From Candidatus Butyricimonas faecavium (GTDB lineage: Bacteria; Bacteroidota; Bacteroidia; Bacteroidales; Marinifilaceae): a stretch of DNA of 44,826 nt. Numbering within the stretch: the first letter of the stretch is position 1; each line of letters begins with the position of its first letter. The notes beneath the pieces were generated by a model. That model did no database searches. It saw only the letters and a program-made list of their open reading frames with translations, and was not told the DNA's origin. The stretch is from assembly GCA_944321125.1 (NCBI GenBank), contig CALUKD010000030.1, positions 1 through 44,826 on the forward strand, written 5' to 3'. Of the stretch, positions 24,726-32,734 are shown one piece after another. Both the position numbers and the translations under genes were made by a program.

Positions 24726-24757
24726 TTTGGAGTAATTGATGGATTTCTATAACTTTG
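24726..24757 (+). promoter_or_regulatory. Promoter of the fic gene
   Basis: TTTG at 24726-24729, 20 bases, then TAACTTTG at 24750-24757: a full -33/-7 match. Transcription should start about 10 bases before the ATG at 24773. Confidence 0.7.
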
Positions 24758-24772
24758 TTAAAAATCAAGGCC

Positions 24773-25348
24773 ATGAACAGATACACCACCAATGGCGAAG
24801 AGGGAGAAATTCTCCCGAATTTACTCGGAATCACGGACGAGGAGACTCTTCACAAAGCGGAGTTCGAAGGATTCTTGATGGCAGAAATCCTGTTCACGGA
24901 AAAACTAACCCCTAAAACAAAATTTTCAGTCAAATATATCTGCGACATCCACCGTACGGCATTAAAAGAACTCTACTCCTTTGCCGGGCGTTTCCGCTCC
25001 GTAAATATCTCCAAAGGTGGTTTTGTCTTCCCAGCCGGAAGATTTATCCCGGATAGTATGCACATTTTTGAAAAAGAAATTCTTTCCCAACTCCCCGATT
25101 CCTATACCGACCAACAGGCCTTGATAAAAGATATCGCCAAGGTACACGGTGAATTACTTTTCATCCACCCTTTCCGGGAAGGTAACGGCAGAACCTTCCG
25201 TATCCTCGCTAACCTCATGGCTCGAAAACAGGGTTATCCCGGCTTAAACTTTAAAAGGATTGATTTTAATGAATATATTATCGCTGTTCAGCAAGTAGCA
25301 CGAAAAGACTACTCCAGAATGGAGCGGATTATCGCTTACACATTTTAA
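24773..25348 (+). CDS. Fic-domain protein adenylyltransferase (toxin)
   Basis: This 191-residue Fic protein transfers AMP (or a related group) from a nucleotide to a target protein hydroxyl. The full motif HPFREGNGRTFR is at 132-143 with the catalytic His132, and a flap-like GGFVFPAGRF lies near residues 77-86. I see no internal (S/T)xxxE(G/N) inhibitory helix at either end, so it should need a separate antitoxin; one is encoded convergently at 25329-25502. The ATG at 24773 is preferred over an in-frame TTG at 24755, because the promoter's -7 box overlaps that codon. Confidence 0.93.
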   Translation: MNRYTTNGEEGEILPNLLGITDEETLHKAEFEGFLMAEILFTEKLTPKTKFSVKYICDIHRTALKELYSFAGRFRSVNISKGGFVFPAGRFIPDSMHIFEKEILSQLPDSYTDQQALIKDIAKVHGELLFIHPFREGNGRTFRILANLMARKQGYPGLNFKRIDFNEYIIAVQQVARKDYSRMERIIAYTF

Positions 25349-25502
25349 GCTTCAAATCCACCCGTTCCAAAATAGTATAAGCAGTTTCTTGGGAAATTTT
25401 TATCCCTTCCAGTTGAAATGAGGCTATCATCCCTTGCAAGATATCTTCCCTAACCGTGGCGTTTTTCACAAGCTGCGGCATCTTTTCTTTTATTTTTTCC
25501 AT
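25329..25502 (-). CDS. Small Fic antitoxin (VbhA-like), convergent with fic
   Basis: This open frame of 57 codons encodes a mainly helical protein with the motif SFQLEG, an exact (S/T)xxxE(G/N) Fic-inhibitory helix, followed by IKISQETAYTIL as in VbhA-type antitoxins. The inhibitory glutamate of such proteins blocks ATP placement in the Fic active site. The gene overlaps the 3' end of fic by 20 bases on the opposite strand and has its own full promoter. The predicted transcription start nearly coincides with the first ATG, so either the mRNA is leaderless or translation begins at the second ATG (25481, giving 50 residues). Antitoxins of this class usually precede the toxin on the same strand. 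Confidence 0.85.
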   Translation of the reverse strand: MEKIKEKMPQLVKNATVREDILQGMIASFQLEGIKISQETAYTILERVDLKLKMCKR

Positions 25503-25506
25503 ATTA

Positions 25507-25537
25507 CAAATGTACGACTTTTCTCCTTATTATCAAA
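25507..25537 (-). promoter_or_regulatory. Promoter of the Fic antitoxin gene
   Basis: On the minus strand TTTG (25537-25534), 19 bases, then TACATTTG (25514-25507) is a full -33/-7 match. The expected start point is about 25501, at the first ATG of the antitoxin. Confidence 0.7.
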
Positions 25538-25619
25538 GCTATTCAGCCACAAATTCCCCTCTTTTTATAACCGCCAACCACCACAGGCTAATCCCCAAGC
25601 GGTAGCCTTGTGCGACTGG

Positions 25620-25654
25620 AATCTAAAATCTAAAATTTAAAATTTAAAATTTAA
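25620..25654. repeat. Heptad repeat after the DUF2461 gene
   Basis: Five units in perfect register, AATCTAA twice then AATTTAA three times, lie just past the DUF2461 stop codon. The first 21 bases are the same as at 20924-20944 upstream of pyrC. Confidence 0.75.
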
Positions 25655-25668
25655 AATGCCCCCCACGA

Positions 25669-26328
25669 TCACCTCCACGTTTCCTCCACCGTGTAATTCA
25701 AAAAGCGATTAAAAGGTCGCATCAACAAAAGTCGTTCTACACACCGTTCTACCACATTCTTCCCCTCGAAAAATGAATCTGGCACATAATTCGACACGGT
25801 GTAAGATTTGTATTTCAACAAATCCCCCTCCGGGAAATCATTTGGAAAAGGAGCAGGCACCTTTTTCAACTTCTCCCCCTCCAAGGTGTAATACCTCTGG
25901 AATTCCGGATCCCTGATAATCCCCGTGAACTCGTCTATATTATCATACACGTCTTTCCGCAAAGCCTTTAGTAACGAAGGTTCCGGACACCAAATCCCGC
26001 CCCCGATCATACAATTTCCCGGTTCAATATGCACGTAATACCCGGCCCGAGGACTCTGCTTGCCACCCTTCACCATATACGCCCCAATATGGGTCTTATA
26101 AGGATCTTTGTTGGGTGAAAACCTGACATCCCGGTAAATTCTGAAAATACAATCTTTTGCCGTCAATCCGTCCACGTCCGGCTCTGCCACCGCTAATGCT
26201 GAAATCACCCGGTTAATGAAATTCTCATGCTCCGCCTTCACGGTCAGATACCACTCCTTATGTGCATTAAACCACTCCCGGTTATTGTTTTCCCTCAACT
26301 CCTTCAAAAAACGAAACACTTCCGCCAT
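25669..26328 (-). CDS. DUF2461 domain protein
   Basis: This 219-residue protein of the DUF2461 (TIGR02453) family has unknown activity. It shows FLKELRENNNREWFNAHK near the start, CIFRIYRDVRFSPNKDPYKTHIG in the middle, and GGGIWCPEPSLLKALRKD after it. I place the start at the ATG at 26328. The frame runs to an ATG at 26364, but those 12 residues are encoded by a CCTGTAACTTGCAAC heptad-type repeat that elsewhere is intergenic. It follows the adenosyltransferase gene closely and may share its transcript. Confidence 0.87.
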   Translation of the reverse strand: MAEVFRFLKELRENNNREWFNAHKEWYLTVKAEHENFINRVISALAVAEPDVDGLTAKDCIFRIYRDVRFSPNKDPYKTHIGAYMVKGGKQSPRAGYYVHIEPGNCMIGGGIWCPEPSLLKALRKDVYDNIDEFTGIIRDPEFQRYYTLEGEKLKKVPAPFPNDFPEGDLLKYKSYTVSNYVPDSFFEGKNVVERCVERLLLMRPFNRFLNYTVEETWR

Positions 26329-26380
26329 TGAAAAGTTGCAAGTTACAGGCTCTTTCATTTTCAATTCTCCTTTGTAATTT

Positions 26381-26932
26381 TCAACCTCTTGGCACCCATT
26401 TCACCTCCTCCAAACCGCAATCCTTTGCCAGTTTACGCCCTAGCACGAACAGGTAATCGGAAAGACGATTCACATATCGCACAATAACATCCTCCACCTC
26501 AATTTCCTCACTCATATCAATAATCCGGCGTTCCACCCGACGGCAAACCGTACGGGCAATATGACAAGCCGATACTTCCGGACGGCCCCCCGGCAACACG
26601 AAGTATTGTAGTGGCGGTAACTCCTCATCCATCTTATCTATTGCCCTCTCCAAAAAGAGCACATCCTCATCCGTACAAGGCAATTTCTTCTGCATATTAC
26701 TCACCGCCGTATCCGTCGCCAAATTAGCCCCAACCACAAACAGCACGTTTTGAATCTCTATCAATTGTTTCACACTCTCCTCGGCAATCGGGTACGACCG
26801 AATCATTCCTAAATGGCTATTCAACTCATCAATGCCCCCGTAAGCCTCTAGCCTCACGTTATTCTTTGCCACCCGGGTTCCCCCGATCAAAGCCGTTGTT
26901 CCTTTATCTCCTGTTTTCGTGTATACCTTCAT
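26381..26932 (-). CDS. Cob(I)alamin adenosyltransferase, PduO type
   Basis: This 183-residue enzyme transfers adenosyl from ATP to cob(I)alamin. The N-terminal ATP segment YTKTGDKGTTALIGG is at 4-18, GGIDELNSHLG follows, CRRVERRI carries the conserved arginines, and YVNRLSDYLFVLGR is the C-terminal hallmark. It provides adenosylcobalamin for B12 enzymes; none of those is in this window. It leads a short minus-strand unit with the DUF2461 gene. Confidence 0.95.
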   Translation of the reverse strand: MKVYTKTGDKGTTALIGGTRVAKNNVRLEAYGGIDELNSHLGMIRSYPIAEESVKQLIEIQNVLFVVGANLATDTAVSNMQKKLPCTDEDVLFLERAIDKMDEELPPLQYFVLPGGRPEVSACHIARTVCRRVERRIIDMSEEIEVEDVIVRYVNRLSDYLFVLGRKLAKDCGLEEVKWVPRG

Positions 26933-26996
26933 GCTTATTTTAGATTTAATGATTTCAAATTCTAGGGTCCAACCACACCGAAACCTCCCCCTCCCA

Positions 26997-27031
26997 TTTT
27001 AGCTTTTAGTCTTTAACCTTTAGCTTTTAAC
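26997..27031. repeat. Heptad repeat between two minus-strand genes
   Basis: Five units, TTTTAGC, TTTTAGT, CTTTAAC, CTTTAGC and TTTTAAC, run right up to the stop codon of the next gene at 27032. More degenerate units lie at 26938-26963. Confidence 0.7.
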
Positions 27032-27652
27032 TTATATAATCATATTATACTTCCCCTTCTGTAACCGCACATCAAAGAACACGATCCCGTACCACATCAT
27101 GTCGATCGAAACCGTTCCCTCCCGTCTCAACTGTCTCCATATTAACGAATTAAAACGCCCCTTATAAATATCTTTAATCACAATGCACAACGGGCCTCGC
27201 CTGTGCTCTCGCAACACCTCTTCCCAACCTTCATCCCAATCCTCCTCGAACGCCTCACCCAAGAAAATCATATCGATCTTGCAACCTTTCAAATCTCCCG
27301 GCCTTACTCGTTCCGTGTACTCGGCCTCCGGGCATACACCTCCCCCGTCCAGCAACACCATCTGTTTTGAAACAGCCGCCAGATACATAGAAGCCCACGG
27401 AGACCGCACCCCGACACACAGTATATTACGGTAAGAAAAGTATTCAGCCAACCGAAAAAGCAAACGATACAATTTCCGTTCTTTCTCCCGAATGTTCCCC
27501 ATCGCCTCGATCCGCTCGAAATCGTAATAAACCGCTTTTTCCTTTATTACATTTGTGATCAAATCAAAAACGAACGGAGAATGCACCCCGAACCCTCTTT
27601 TATGTCGAAAACGAATGGCATGTTTAAATCGTTGCTTTAAATAATTATACAT
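27032..27652 (-). CDS. SAM-methyltransferase-like protein, Bacteroidota-specific
   Basis: This 206-residue cytosolic protein opens with RFRHKRGFGVHSPFVFDLIT, a signature I associate with class I methyltransferase-like proteins of Bacteroidota. A Rossmann-like part follows (NILCVGVRSPWASMYLAAV, MVLLDGG, KIDMIFLGE). The usual glycine-rich SAM loop is weak, since GVRSPW replaces the more common GTSLG-like loop, so activity is uncertain. It is divergent from recG. Confidence 0.75.
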   Translation of the reverse strand: MYNYLKQRFKHAIRFRHKRGFGVHSPFVFDLITNVIKEKAVYYDFERIEAMGNIREKERKLYRLLFRLAEYFSYRNILCVGVRSPWASMYLAAVSKQMVLLDGGGVCPEAEYTERVRPGDLKGCKIDMIFLGEAFEEDWDEGWEEVLREHRRGPLCIVIKDIYKGRFNSLIWRQLRREGTVSIDMMWYGIVFFDVRLQKGKYNMII

Positions 27653-27778
27653 CTCCCGGTAAACTGTCTGTCCAAATGATTTATTCCACGAAATTAAAAT
27701 TTATTCCCGATATGCTCAACTAAAGTCATCTATTTTTTTTACTTTCGTTCGAGAAATGAACTATCGAAAATTTGCATT

Positions 27779-29878
27779 TTGGAACTGGCAGGACTGAACA
27801 TAAAATTCGTACCGGGTGTTGGAGAGAAAAGAGCCTCGTTACTGGAGCAGGGAATGGGCATCCAAAGCTACGAGGATATGCTCTATTACATCCCCTACAA
27901 ATACATCGACCGAACCCGTATCTACACGATCCGGGAACTCACCTCAGACCTTCCCTACATTCAAGTAAAAGCCAAAATCACGAACCTCACGTCCGTCGGT
28001 GTGGGCAAACAAATGCGCATGGTCGCCACGGCCTATGACGGGACCGGGGAACTGGAACTCGTTTGGTTCACGGGCCACAAATATCTCTCCAGCCAGATCA
28101 TTCCCGACAAGGAGTACCTGATTTTCGGCAAACCCACCATCTTCAACCACAAGATGAACATCGTCCATCCGGAAATGGACCTGTACGAAACAAGCGCCAA
28201 GCAACTCGTAGGCTTCCAAGCCATCTACCCGACCACGGAGAAGATGAAAAAAAGTTACCTGACCTCCCGGGTGATCAACAAGATACAAGCGAATATTTTC
28301 AAAGCCATCAACGGCAGGATTCAAGAAACCCTCCCGGCATGGTTCATCAAGAAACACAACTTAATTTATCTGCACGAGGCCTTATACAATATCCATTTCC
28401 CGGAAAACCCGGATATGCTCCGCAAGGCCCAATACCGGCTTAAATTTGAAGAACTGTTTTACATCCAGCTCAACATCCTAAAGCTGAAATTCAACCGTAA
28501 GGCAGCCTTCCAAGGCCATCTTTTTACCACAGTCGGGGATTATTTCAACAACTTCTATTACAATCACCTGCCCTTTCCCTTAACTGATGCGCAGAAACGG
28601 GTCATTAAAGAAATCCGTTCCGATTGCGGTTCCGGCAAGCAGATGAACCGCTTATTGCAAGGGGACGTGGGTAGCGGTAAAACCCTTGTCGCAGTGATGT
28701 GTATGCTGATCGCCCTCGACAACGGTTACCAAGCCGCCATCATGGCCCCGACGGAGATACTCGCCACCCAACATTACGAAACGATATCCGAGCTTCTAAA
28801 AGACACCCCGGTCAGCGTCGGTCTACTGACGGGATCTACCAAGAAAAAAGAGCGTGAGGTCATTCATGAAGCCCTGTCTGACGGTCGTTTGCAAATCCTG
28901 ATCGGTACGCACGCCCTATTGGAAGACGTGGTAAATTTTAAAAACGTGGGACTTGTTGTTATCGACGAGCAACACCGTTTCGGTGTCGCCCAGCGAGCCA
29001 AATTATGGCAAAAGAATACGATTCCCCCACACATGCTCGTCATGACGGCCACCCCCATTCCCAGAACTCTCGCCATGACCCTCTACGGTGATTTGGATGT
29101 ATCGGTGATCGACCAGCTACCTCCGGGTCGGAAACCCATCACCACATATCACGCTTTCGAATCCAAACGCTTACAAGTCTACAAATTTATCCAAAAAGAG
29201 CTGGATCTCGGCAGGCAAGCCTACATCGTGTACCCCATGATCTCCGAATCGGAAAAAATGGATTACCGGAACTTGGAAGAAGGTTATGAACACGTGATGA
29301 GTTATTTTGCCCCCTTGGGATACACGGCAGACATCGTGCACGGGAAACTCAAACCGGCTGAAAAAGAGGAACACATGAGACGTTTCGTTTCGGGTGAAAC
29401 CCGTATTCTAGTGGCAACCACCGTGATTGAAGTAGGGGTAAATGTCCCCAATGCCTCCATCATGGTCATTGAAAGTGCCGAACGTTTCGGACTATCCCAA
29501 TTGCACCAGCTGCGCGGACGTGTCGGACGAGGAGCCGAACAATCATATTGCATTCTGATGACCTCCTACAAACTATCTAACGAATCCCGTAAAAGAGTCG
29601 AAACCATGACCTCCACGAATGATGGTTTTGAGATTGCCGAAGTCGATTTAAAACTACGCGGTCCGGGAGACATCGAAGGAACACAACAAAGCGGGTTGAC
29701 TTGTAACCTGAGAGTTGCCAATCTCGGTAAAGACGGACGTATCCTGAACGAGGCTGCCCAAGCGGCCACGATTATTCTGGAAGACGACCCTCTCCTGCAA
29801 AAAGAAGAGAATCAAACCTTTGCCACCCAAGTCAAACGCCTTTTCAAAACTAAAATCAACTGGAGATATATCAGTTAA
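27779..29878 (+). CDS. recG: ATP-dependent DNA helicase RecG
   Basis: This 699-residue helicase remodels stalled forks and Holliday junctions. The wedge/OB domain fills about the first 250 residues, the Walker A GDVGSGKT lies near 296, DEQH near 395, TATPIPRTLAMT follows, and GRVGRG comes later in the second RecA domain. Translation appears to start at the TTG at 27779; the only nearby ATG (27756) is out of frame. That start is unusual but gives the family-like beginning of the protein. Confidence 0.95.
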   Translation: MELAGLNIKFVPGVGEKRASLLEQGMGIQSYEDMLYYIPYKYIDRTRIYTIRELTSDLPYIQVKAKITNLTSVGVGKQMRMVATAYDGTGELELVWFTGHKYLSSQIIPDKEYLIFGKPTIFNHKMNIVHPEMDLYETSAKQLVGFQAIYPTTEKMKKSYLTSRVINKIQANIFKAINGRIQETLPAWFIKKHNLIYLHEALYNIHFPENPDMLRKAQYRLKFEELFYIQLNILKLKFNRKAAFQGHLFTTVGDYFNNFYYNHLPFPLTDAQKRVIKEIRSDCGSGKQMNRLLQGDVGSGKTLVAVMCMLIALDNGYQAAIMAPTEILATQHYETISELLKDTPVSVGLLTGSTKKKEREVIHEALSDGRLQILIGTHALLEDVVNFKNVGLVVIDEQHRFGVAQRAKLWQKNTIPPHMLVMTATPIPRTLAMTLYGDLDVSVIDQLPPGRKPITTYHAFESKRLQVYKFIQKELDLGRQAYIVYPMISESEKMDYRNLEEGYEHVMSYFAPLGYTADIVHGKLKPAEKEEHMRRFVSGETRILVATTVIEVGVNVPNASIMVIESAERFGLSQLHQLRGRVGRGAEQSYCILMTSYKLSNESRKRVETMTSTNDGFEIAEVDLKLRGPGDIEGTQQSGLTCNLRVANLGKDGRILNEAAQAATIILEDDPLLQKEENQTFATQVKRLFKTKINWRYIS

Positions 29879-30279
29879 AACACCAAGACCAGTCGCATCT
29901 CCATTTTCGCCATCGCCCAAGGAACCCACCCGTTTACCCCTACAATCCAAGCAGAACAGGGCTAAGATGATGGTTGTCAGCGACCAAGTAATGGCATGTT
30001 GCATAATAATAAATGGATCTGGTTCAGACGAATACCGTCATGAACCTTATAGATACCTTATAGAAACCTTATATGAACCTTATATATAATAAGGTTCATA
30101 AAGTATATCTACACTTTAATTAGAATATTGTATTCGGTATTCATCCGAAATTTATCAGTTAGTATAAATGTATTCTTCATTCACGTCCGCATTTACAAGC
30201 GACGAACTCCTCCTTTACCTTCAAGGTACCGATACAAAAACGGCGAGTAGATTCTCGTTATCACACAACAAAAGGACAC
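29879..30279. other. Gap of about 400 bp without a convincing gene
   Basis: The gap lies between recG and the convergent DUF3332 gene. It holds the ACCTTATA repeats at 30042-30099 and the DUF3332 terminator at its right end. On the minus strand near 29880-29960 there is a short permease-like reading (GVNGWVPWAMAKMEM), but it is cut by stops in both directions. I do not call a gene. Confidence 0.5.
30042..30099. repeat. Tandem and inverted ACCTTATA repeats
   Basis: Four direct copies of a 10-12 bp unit (GAACCTTATA, GATACCTTATA, GAAACCTTATAT, GAACCTTATATA) are followed by an inverted copy. ATGAACCTTAT (30073-30083) and ATAAGGTTCAT (30089-30099) make an 11-bp perfect hairpin with a five-base loop. 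The spacing is close to one helical turn, which would suit cooperative protein binding. Confidence 0.6.
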
Positions 30280-30308
30280 AAAAAAAAAGGACGCCCGAAA
30301 GCGTCCTC
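30280..30308 (-). terminator. Intrinsic terminator of the DUF3332 gene
   Basis: On the minus strand AGGACGC pairs with GCGTCCT around a six-base loop, followed by at least eight T residues, about 22 bases after the stop codon. Confidence 0.88.
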
Positions 30309-30329
30309 TTTTATAAAGTCCGAAAAAAA

Positions 30330-30812
30330 TTAGTCGATAGCCACAACAGCTTTCATCATTTTTTTCGTGTTTTTCATCAACTTAGCTTTGTTCTGACCAT
30401 CCATTAAATACCAAGCTTCTTCTTCCGGGAAATATTGGAATTCAGCAACAGCGTCAGTCTCTTCACTTGCAACAACTACCTTGTTCAAAGATTTGGTTAC
30501 ATGGTAAGGATGTCCGGCGTACATTACTTGGCCTTCTTCCACGTCTCCGGCTTTCATGGCAACCGGATTCTGACCACCCCAGAACTCAATGGAGTTAAAA
30601 ATCAATGCATCACCCAAGCAACACAACTCGTATGCAGGAAGGATGCATAATCCCAAAAATACTAACTCGTTCACGAATTTAGCGTTAGACACTTGCCCAT
30701 TCCAGTTATGCAACTTGGAAGTCAAAGAGAAAGAACCGTAACACCCTGTGAAAGCCACGGATGACACTGCAATCATCACAACAGCAATCATTTGATTAAA
30801 ACCTTTTTTCAT
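30330..30812 (-). CDS. DUF3332 lipoprotein
   Basis: This 160-residue exported protein has a signal peptide ending VAFTGC, with Cys24 as the predicted lipid attachment. Residues 25-75 match the DUF3332 pattern (GSFSLTSKLHNWN, FVNELVFLGL, LGDALIFNSIEFWGG), with a hydrophobic helix in the middle. The rest is soluble and ends with a basic NTKKMMKAVVAID. Its function is unknown. It is a single gene with a strong terminator and lies downstream of aspA. Confidence 0.85.
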   Translation of the reverse strand: MKKGFNQMIAVVMIAVSSVAFTGCYGSFSLTSKLHNWNGQVSNAKFVNELVFLGLCILPAYELCCLGDALIFNSIEFWGGQNPVAMKAGDVEEGQVMYAGHPYHVTKSLNKVVVASEETDAVAEFQYFPEEEAWYLMDGQNKAKLMKNTKKMMKAVVAID

Positions 30813-30882
30813 AACCTATGCTTTAAATTTAATTAGTTTTACGAAGGTAATGCTTTTTGTTACGAAACTAAAGCTCTTTTTG

Positions 30883-32295
30883 TTATTTTTTCTTGTAGAA
30901 TTTTTTCGGAGCAATCATTAATTCCGGACGGAGCACGTTATCCAGCTCCTCTTTCGTCAATAATTTTTCTTCCAAAACCAAATCGTAAACACTTCTGTTT
31001 TCCTGCAAAGCTCTCTTGGCAATACGAGATGAATTTTCATATCCCAAAGTCGGGTTCAAAGCAGTAACAATACCGATACTATTCATTACCATATCTTTGC
31101 AACGATCTGCATTAGCAGTGATACCATCGATACACAAGATTCTCAAACGATCCATTACTTTCGTCAACATCTGCATAGAGTTGAACAGAGCGTAAACAAT
31201 TACCGGCTCCATCACGTTCAATTCCAACTGACCGGCTTCAGCAGCCATCATAACCGTAGTATCGTTACCGATCACGCGGAAACATACCTGATTAACCACT
31301 TCAGGGATAACCGGATTCACCTTACCCGGCATAATAGAAGATCCCGGTTGCATAGGAGGCAGGTTGATCTCGTTCAAACCGCATCTCGGACCACTGGATA
31401 ACAAACGCAAGTCATTACATATCTTAGATAATTGAACGCAGAAACGTTTCAATTCTGAAGAATAAGTTACACAAGCTCCCGTGTCAGGAGTTGCAGCAAT
31501 CAAATTCGGAGCTAAAACAAATTCTTCTCCACTGATAATACGTAATTCACGAGCACAGATTTCGGCATATTCCGGTTCTGAGTTGATACCCGTACCAATA
31601 GCCGTTGCTCCCATATTCTCTACCAAGAATAATTTAGCAGCCTCGTTCAAACGTTCAATATTCTCTTCCAAAGTATAAGCATATGCCTCGAATTCTTGTC
31701 CTAAAGTCATCGGCACGGCATCTTGAAGCTGGGTACGTCCCATTTTCAACACGTGCTCAAATTCTTTTGCTTTTCTTCTGAAAGATTCAACCAACAATTT
31801 AATTTCTCTTACTACTTCCTTATTTGTCAAAATAATAGCCAAGTGGAATGAAGTAGGATAAGCATCATTCGTTGATTGAGAAAGATTCACATGATTGTTC
31901 GGATGGCAATATTGGTATTCACCTTTTTGGTGTCCCAACAACTCCAAAGCGCGATTGGCAACCACCTCGTTGATATTCATGTTCGTGGAAGTTCCGGCTC
32001 CACCTTGAACCATGTCTACCGGGAATTGATCTGCCAACTTACCGTCAATAATCTCCTCGCAAGCAGCGGTAATCGCATTGGTAACATCAGCAGGAAGCAA
32101 CCCCAACTCAAAATTCGCTTTTGCAGCAGCCCATTTCACCATGGCTAAAGCTTTCACGTAATTCGGGAACATTCCGATCGTATAATTACTGATACCAGCA
32201 AAGTTCTCAATGGCTCTCAAAGTCTGAACTCCATAATACGCATCCATTGGCACCTCTTTGTTGCCGAGTAAATCATGTTCTATTCTTGTTTTCAT
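30883..32295 (-). CDS. aspA: Aspartate ammonia-lyase
   Basis: This 470-residue enzyme of the fumarase/aspartase superfamily makes fumarate and ammonia from aspartate, feeding fumarate respiration in anaerobic Bacteroidota. GAGTSTNMNINEV, GRTQLQDAVPMTLGQEF and the signature GSSIMPGKVNPVIPE near residue 320 are all present. The overall length and the aspartase-like start (MKTRIEHDLLGNKEVP) favour aspartase over class II fumarase. Confidence 0.95.
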   Translation of the reverse strand: MKTRIEHDLLGNKEVPMDAYYGVQTLRAIENFAGISNYTIGMFPNYVKALAMVKWAAAKANFELGLLPADVTNAITAACEEIIDGKLADQFPVDMVQGGAGTSTNMNINEVVANRALELLGHQKGEYQYCHPNNHVNLSQSTNDAYPTSFHLAIILTNKEVVREIKLLVESFRRKAKEFEHVLKMGRTQLQDAVPMTLGQEFEAYAYTLEENIERLNEAAKLFLVENMGATAIGTGINSEPEYAEICARELRIISGEEFVLAPNLIAATPDTGACVTYSSELKRFCVQLSKICNDLRLLSSGPRCGLNEINLPPMQPGSSIMPGKVNPVIPEVVNQVCFRVIGNDTTVMMAAEAGQLELNVMEPVIVYALFNSMQMLTKVMDRLRILCIDGITANADRCKDMVMNSIGIVTALNPTLGYENSSRIAKRALQENRSVYDLVLEEKLLTKEELDNVLRPELMIAPKKFYKKK

Positions 32296-32734
32296 AACTT
32301 TATAGATTAATTATTTCCAAATACGTCTGAATTTCTTTCAAGTTTCACCCGATTGTTAAAAACAATAACAAAATGTCTCTTGCCCATAACAAACGACCTG
32401 AAGAAAATTAATCCGGCAAAGGTAAAAAGTTAATAGTATAAAGCCAAATTTTAATCAAAAAATCACGTTCATTTCCCACGAAAACTACATCATTGAAAAT
32501 CAACTAAATATAATGTGTTTTAACAAAATAAAGCTCGGCACAATGCTTTTTCACAAACGTTTTCGAAAAAAGAATAAAGGCCCCCGCGAAGTCTATAAAT
32601 CTATAACATAATCAAATCATAAATTCCTATAAGATAGCTTTATCTATGATAACTAATATACCGTACTTCCTCCGTTCATAAAGGAAGTACGGTAAAACCT
32701 AAACCGGGGAAATATCTAAATATCAATGATATCC
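32296..32734. other. Gap upstream of aspA
   Basis: This gap of about 440 bp between the DUF4494 and aspA genes, both on the minus strand, has no recognisable coding. It should hold the aspA promoter, though no exact TAnnTTTG was found close to the start. It also contains loosely heptad-like sequence near 32595-32635 and the hairpin at 32659-32694. Confidence 0.5.
32659..32694 (-). terminator. 12-bp perfect hairpin after the DUF4494 gene
   Basis: TACCGTACTTCC (32659-32670) and GGAAGTACGGTA (32683-32694) are exact complements with a 12-base loop, about 40 bases past the DUF4494 stop. There is no strong T-tract in either direction, so terminator function is likely but not certain. Confidence 0.55.

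Noticed and set aside
20924-25654. Heptad arrays considered as CRISPR
   Set aside because: There are no spacers; units are 7 bp, adjoining and A-rich, and no cas genes are present.
29654-30004. Minus-strand frame of 116 codons with a hydrophobic start
   Set aside because: Most of it is antisense to recG. A neighbouring frame contains GVNGWVPWAMAKMEM, which looks protein-like, but stops close in on both sides; too short to call even a remnant.
30168-30407. Plus-strand frame of 79 codons
   Set aside because: It runs through the DUF3332 terminator and into the antisense of that gene.
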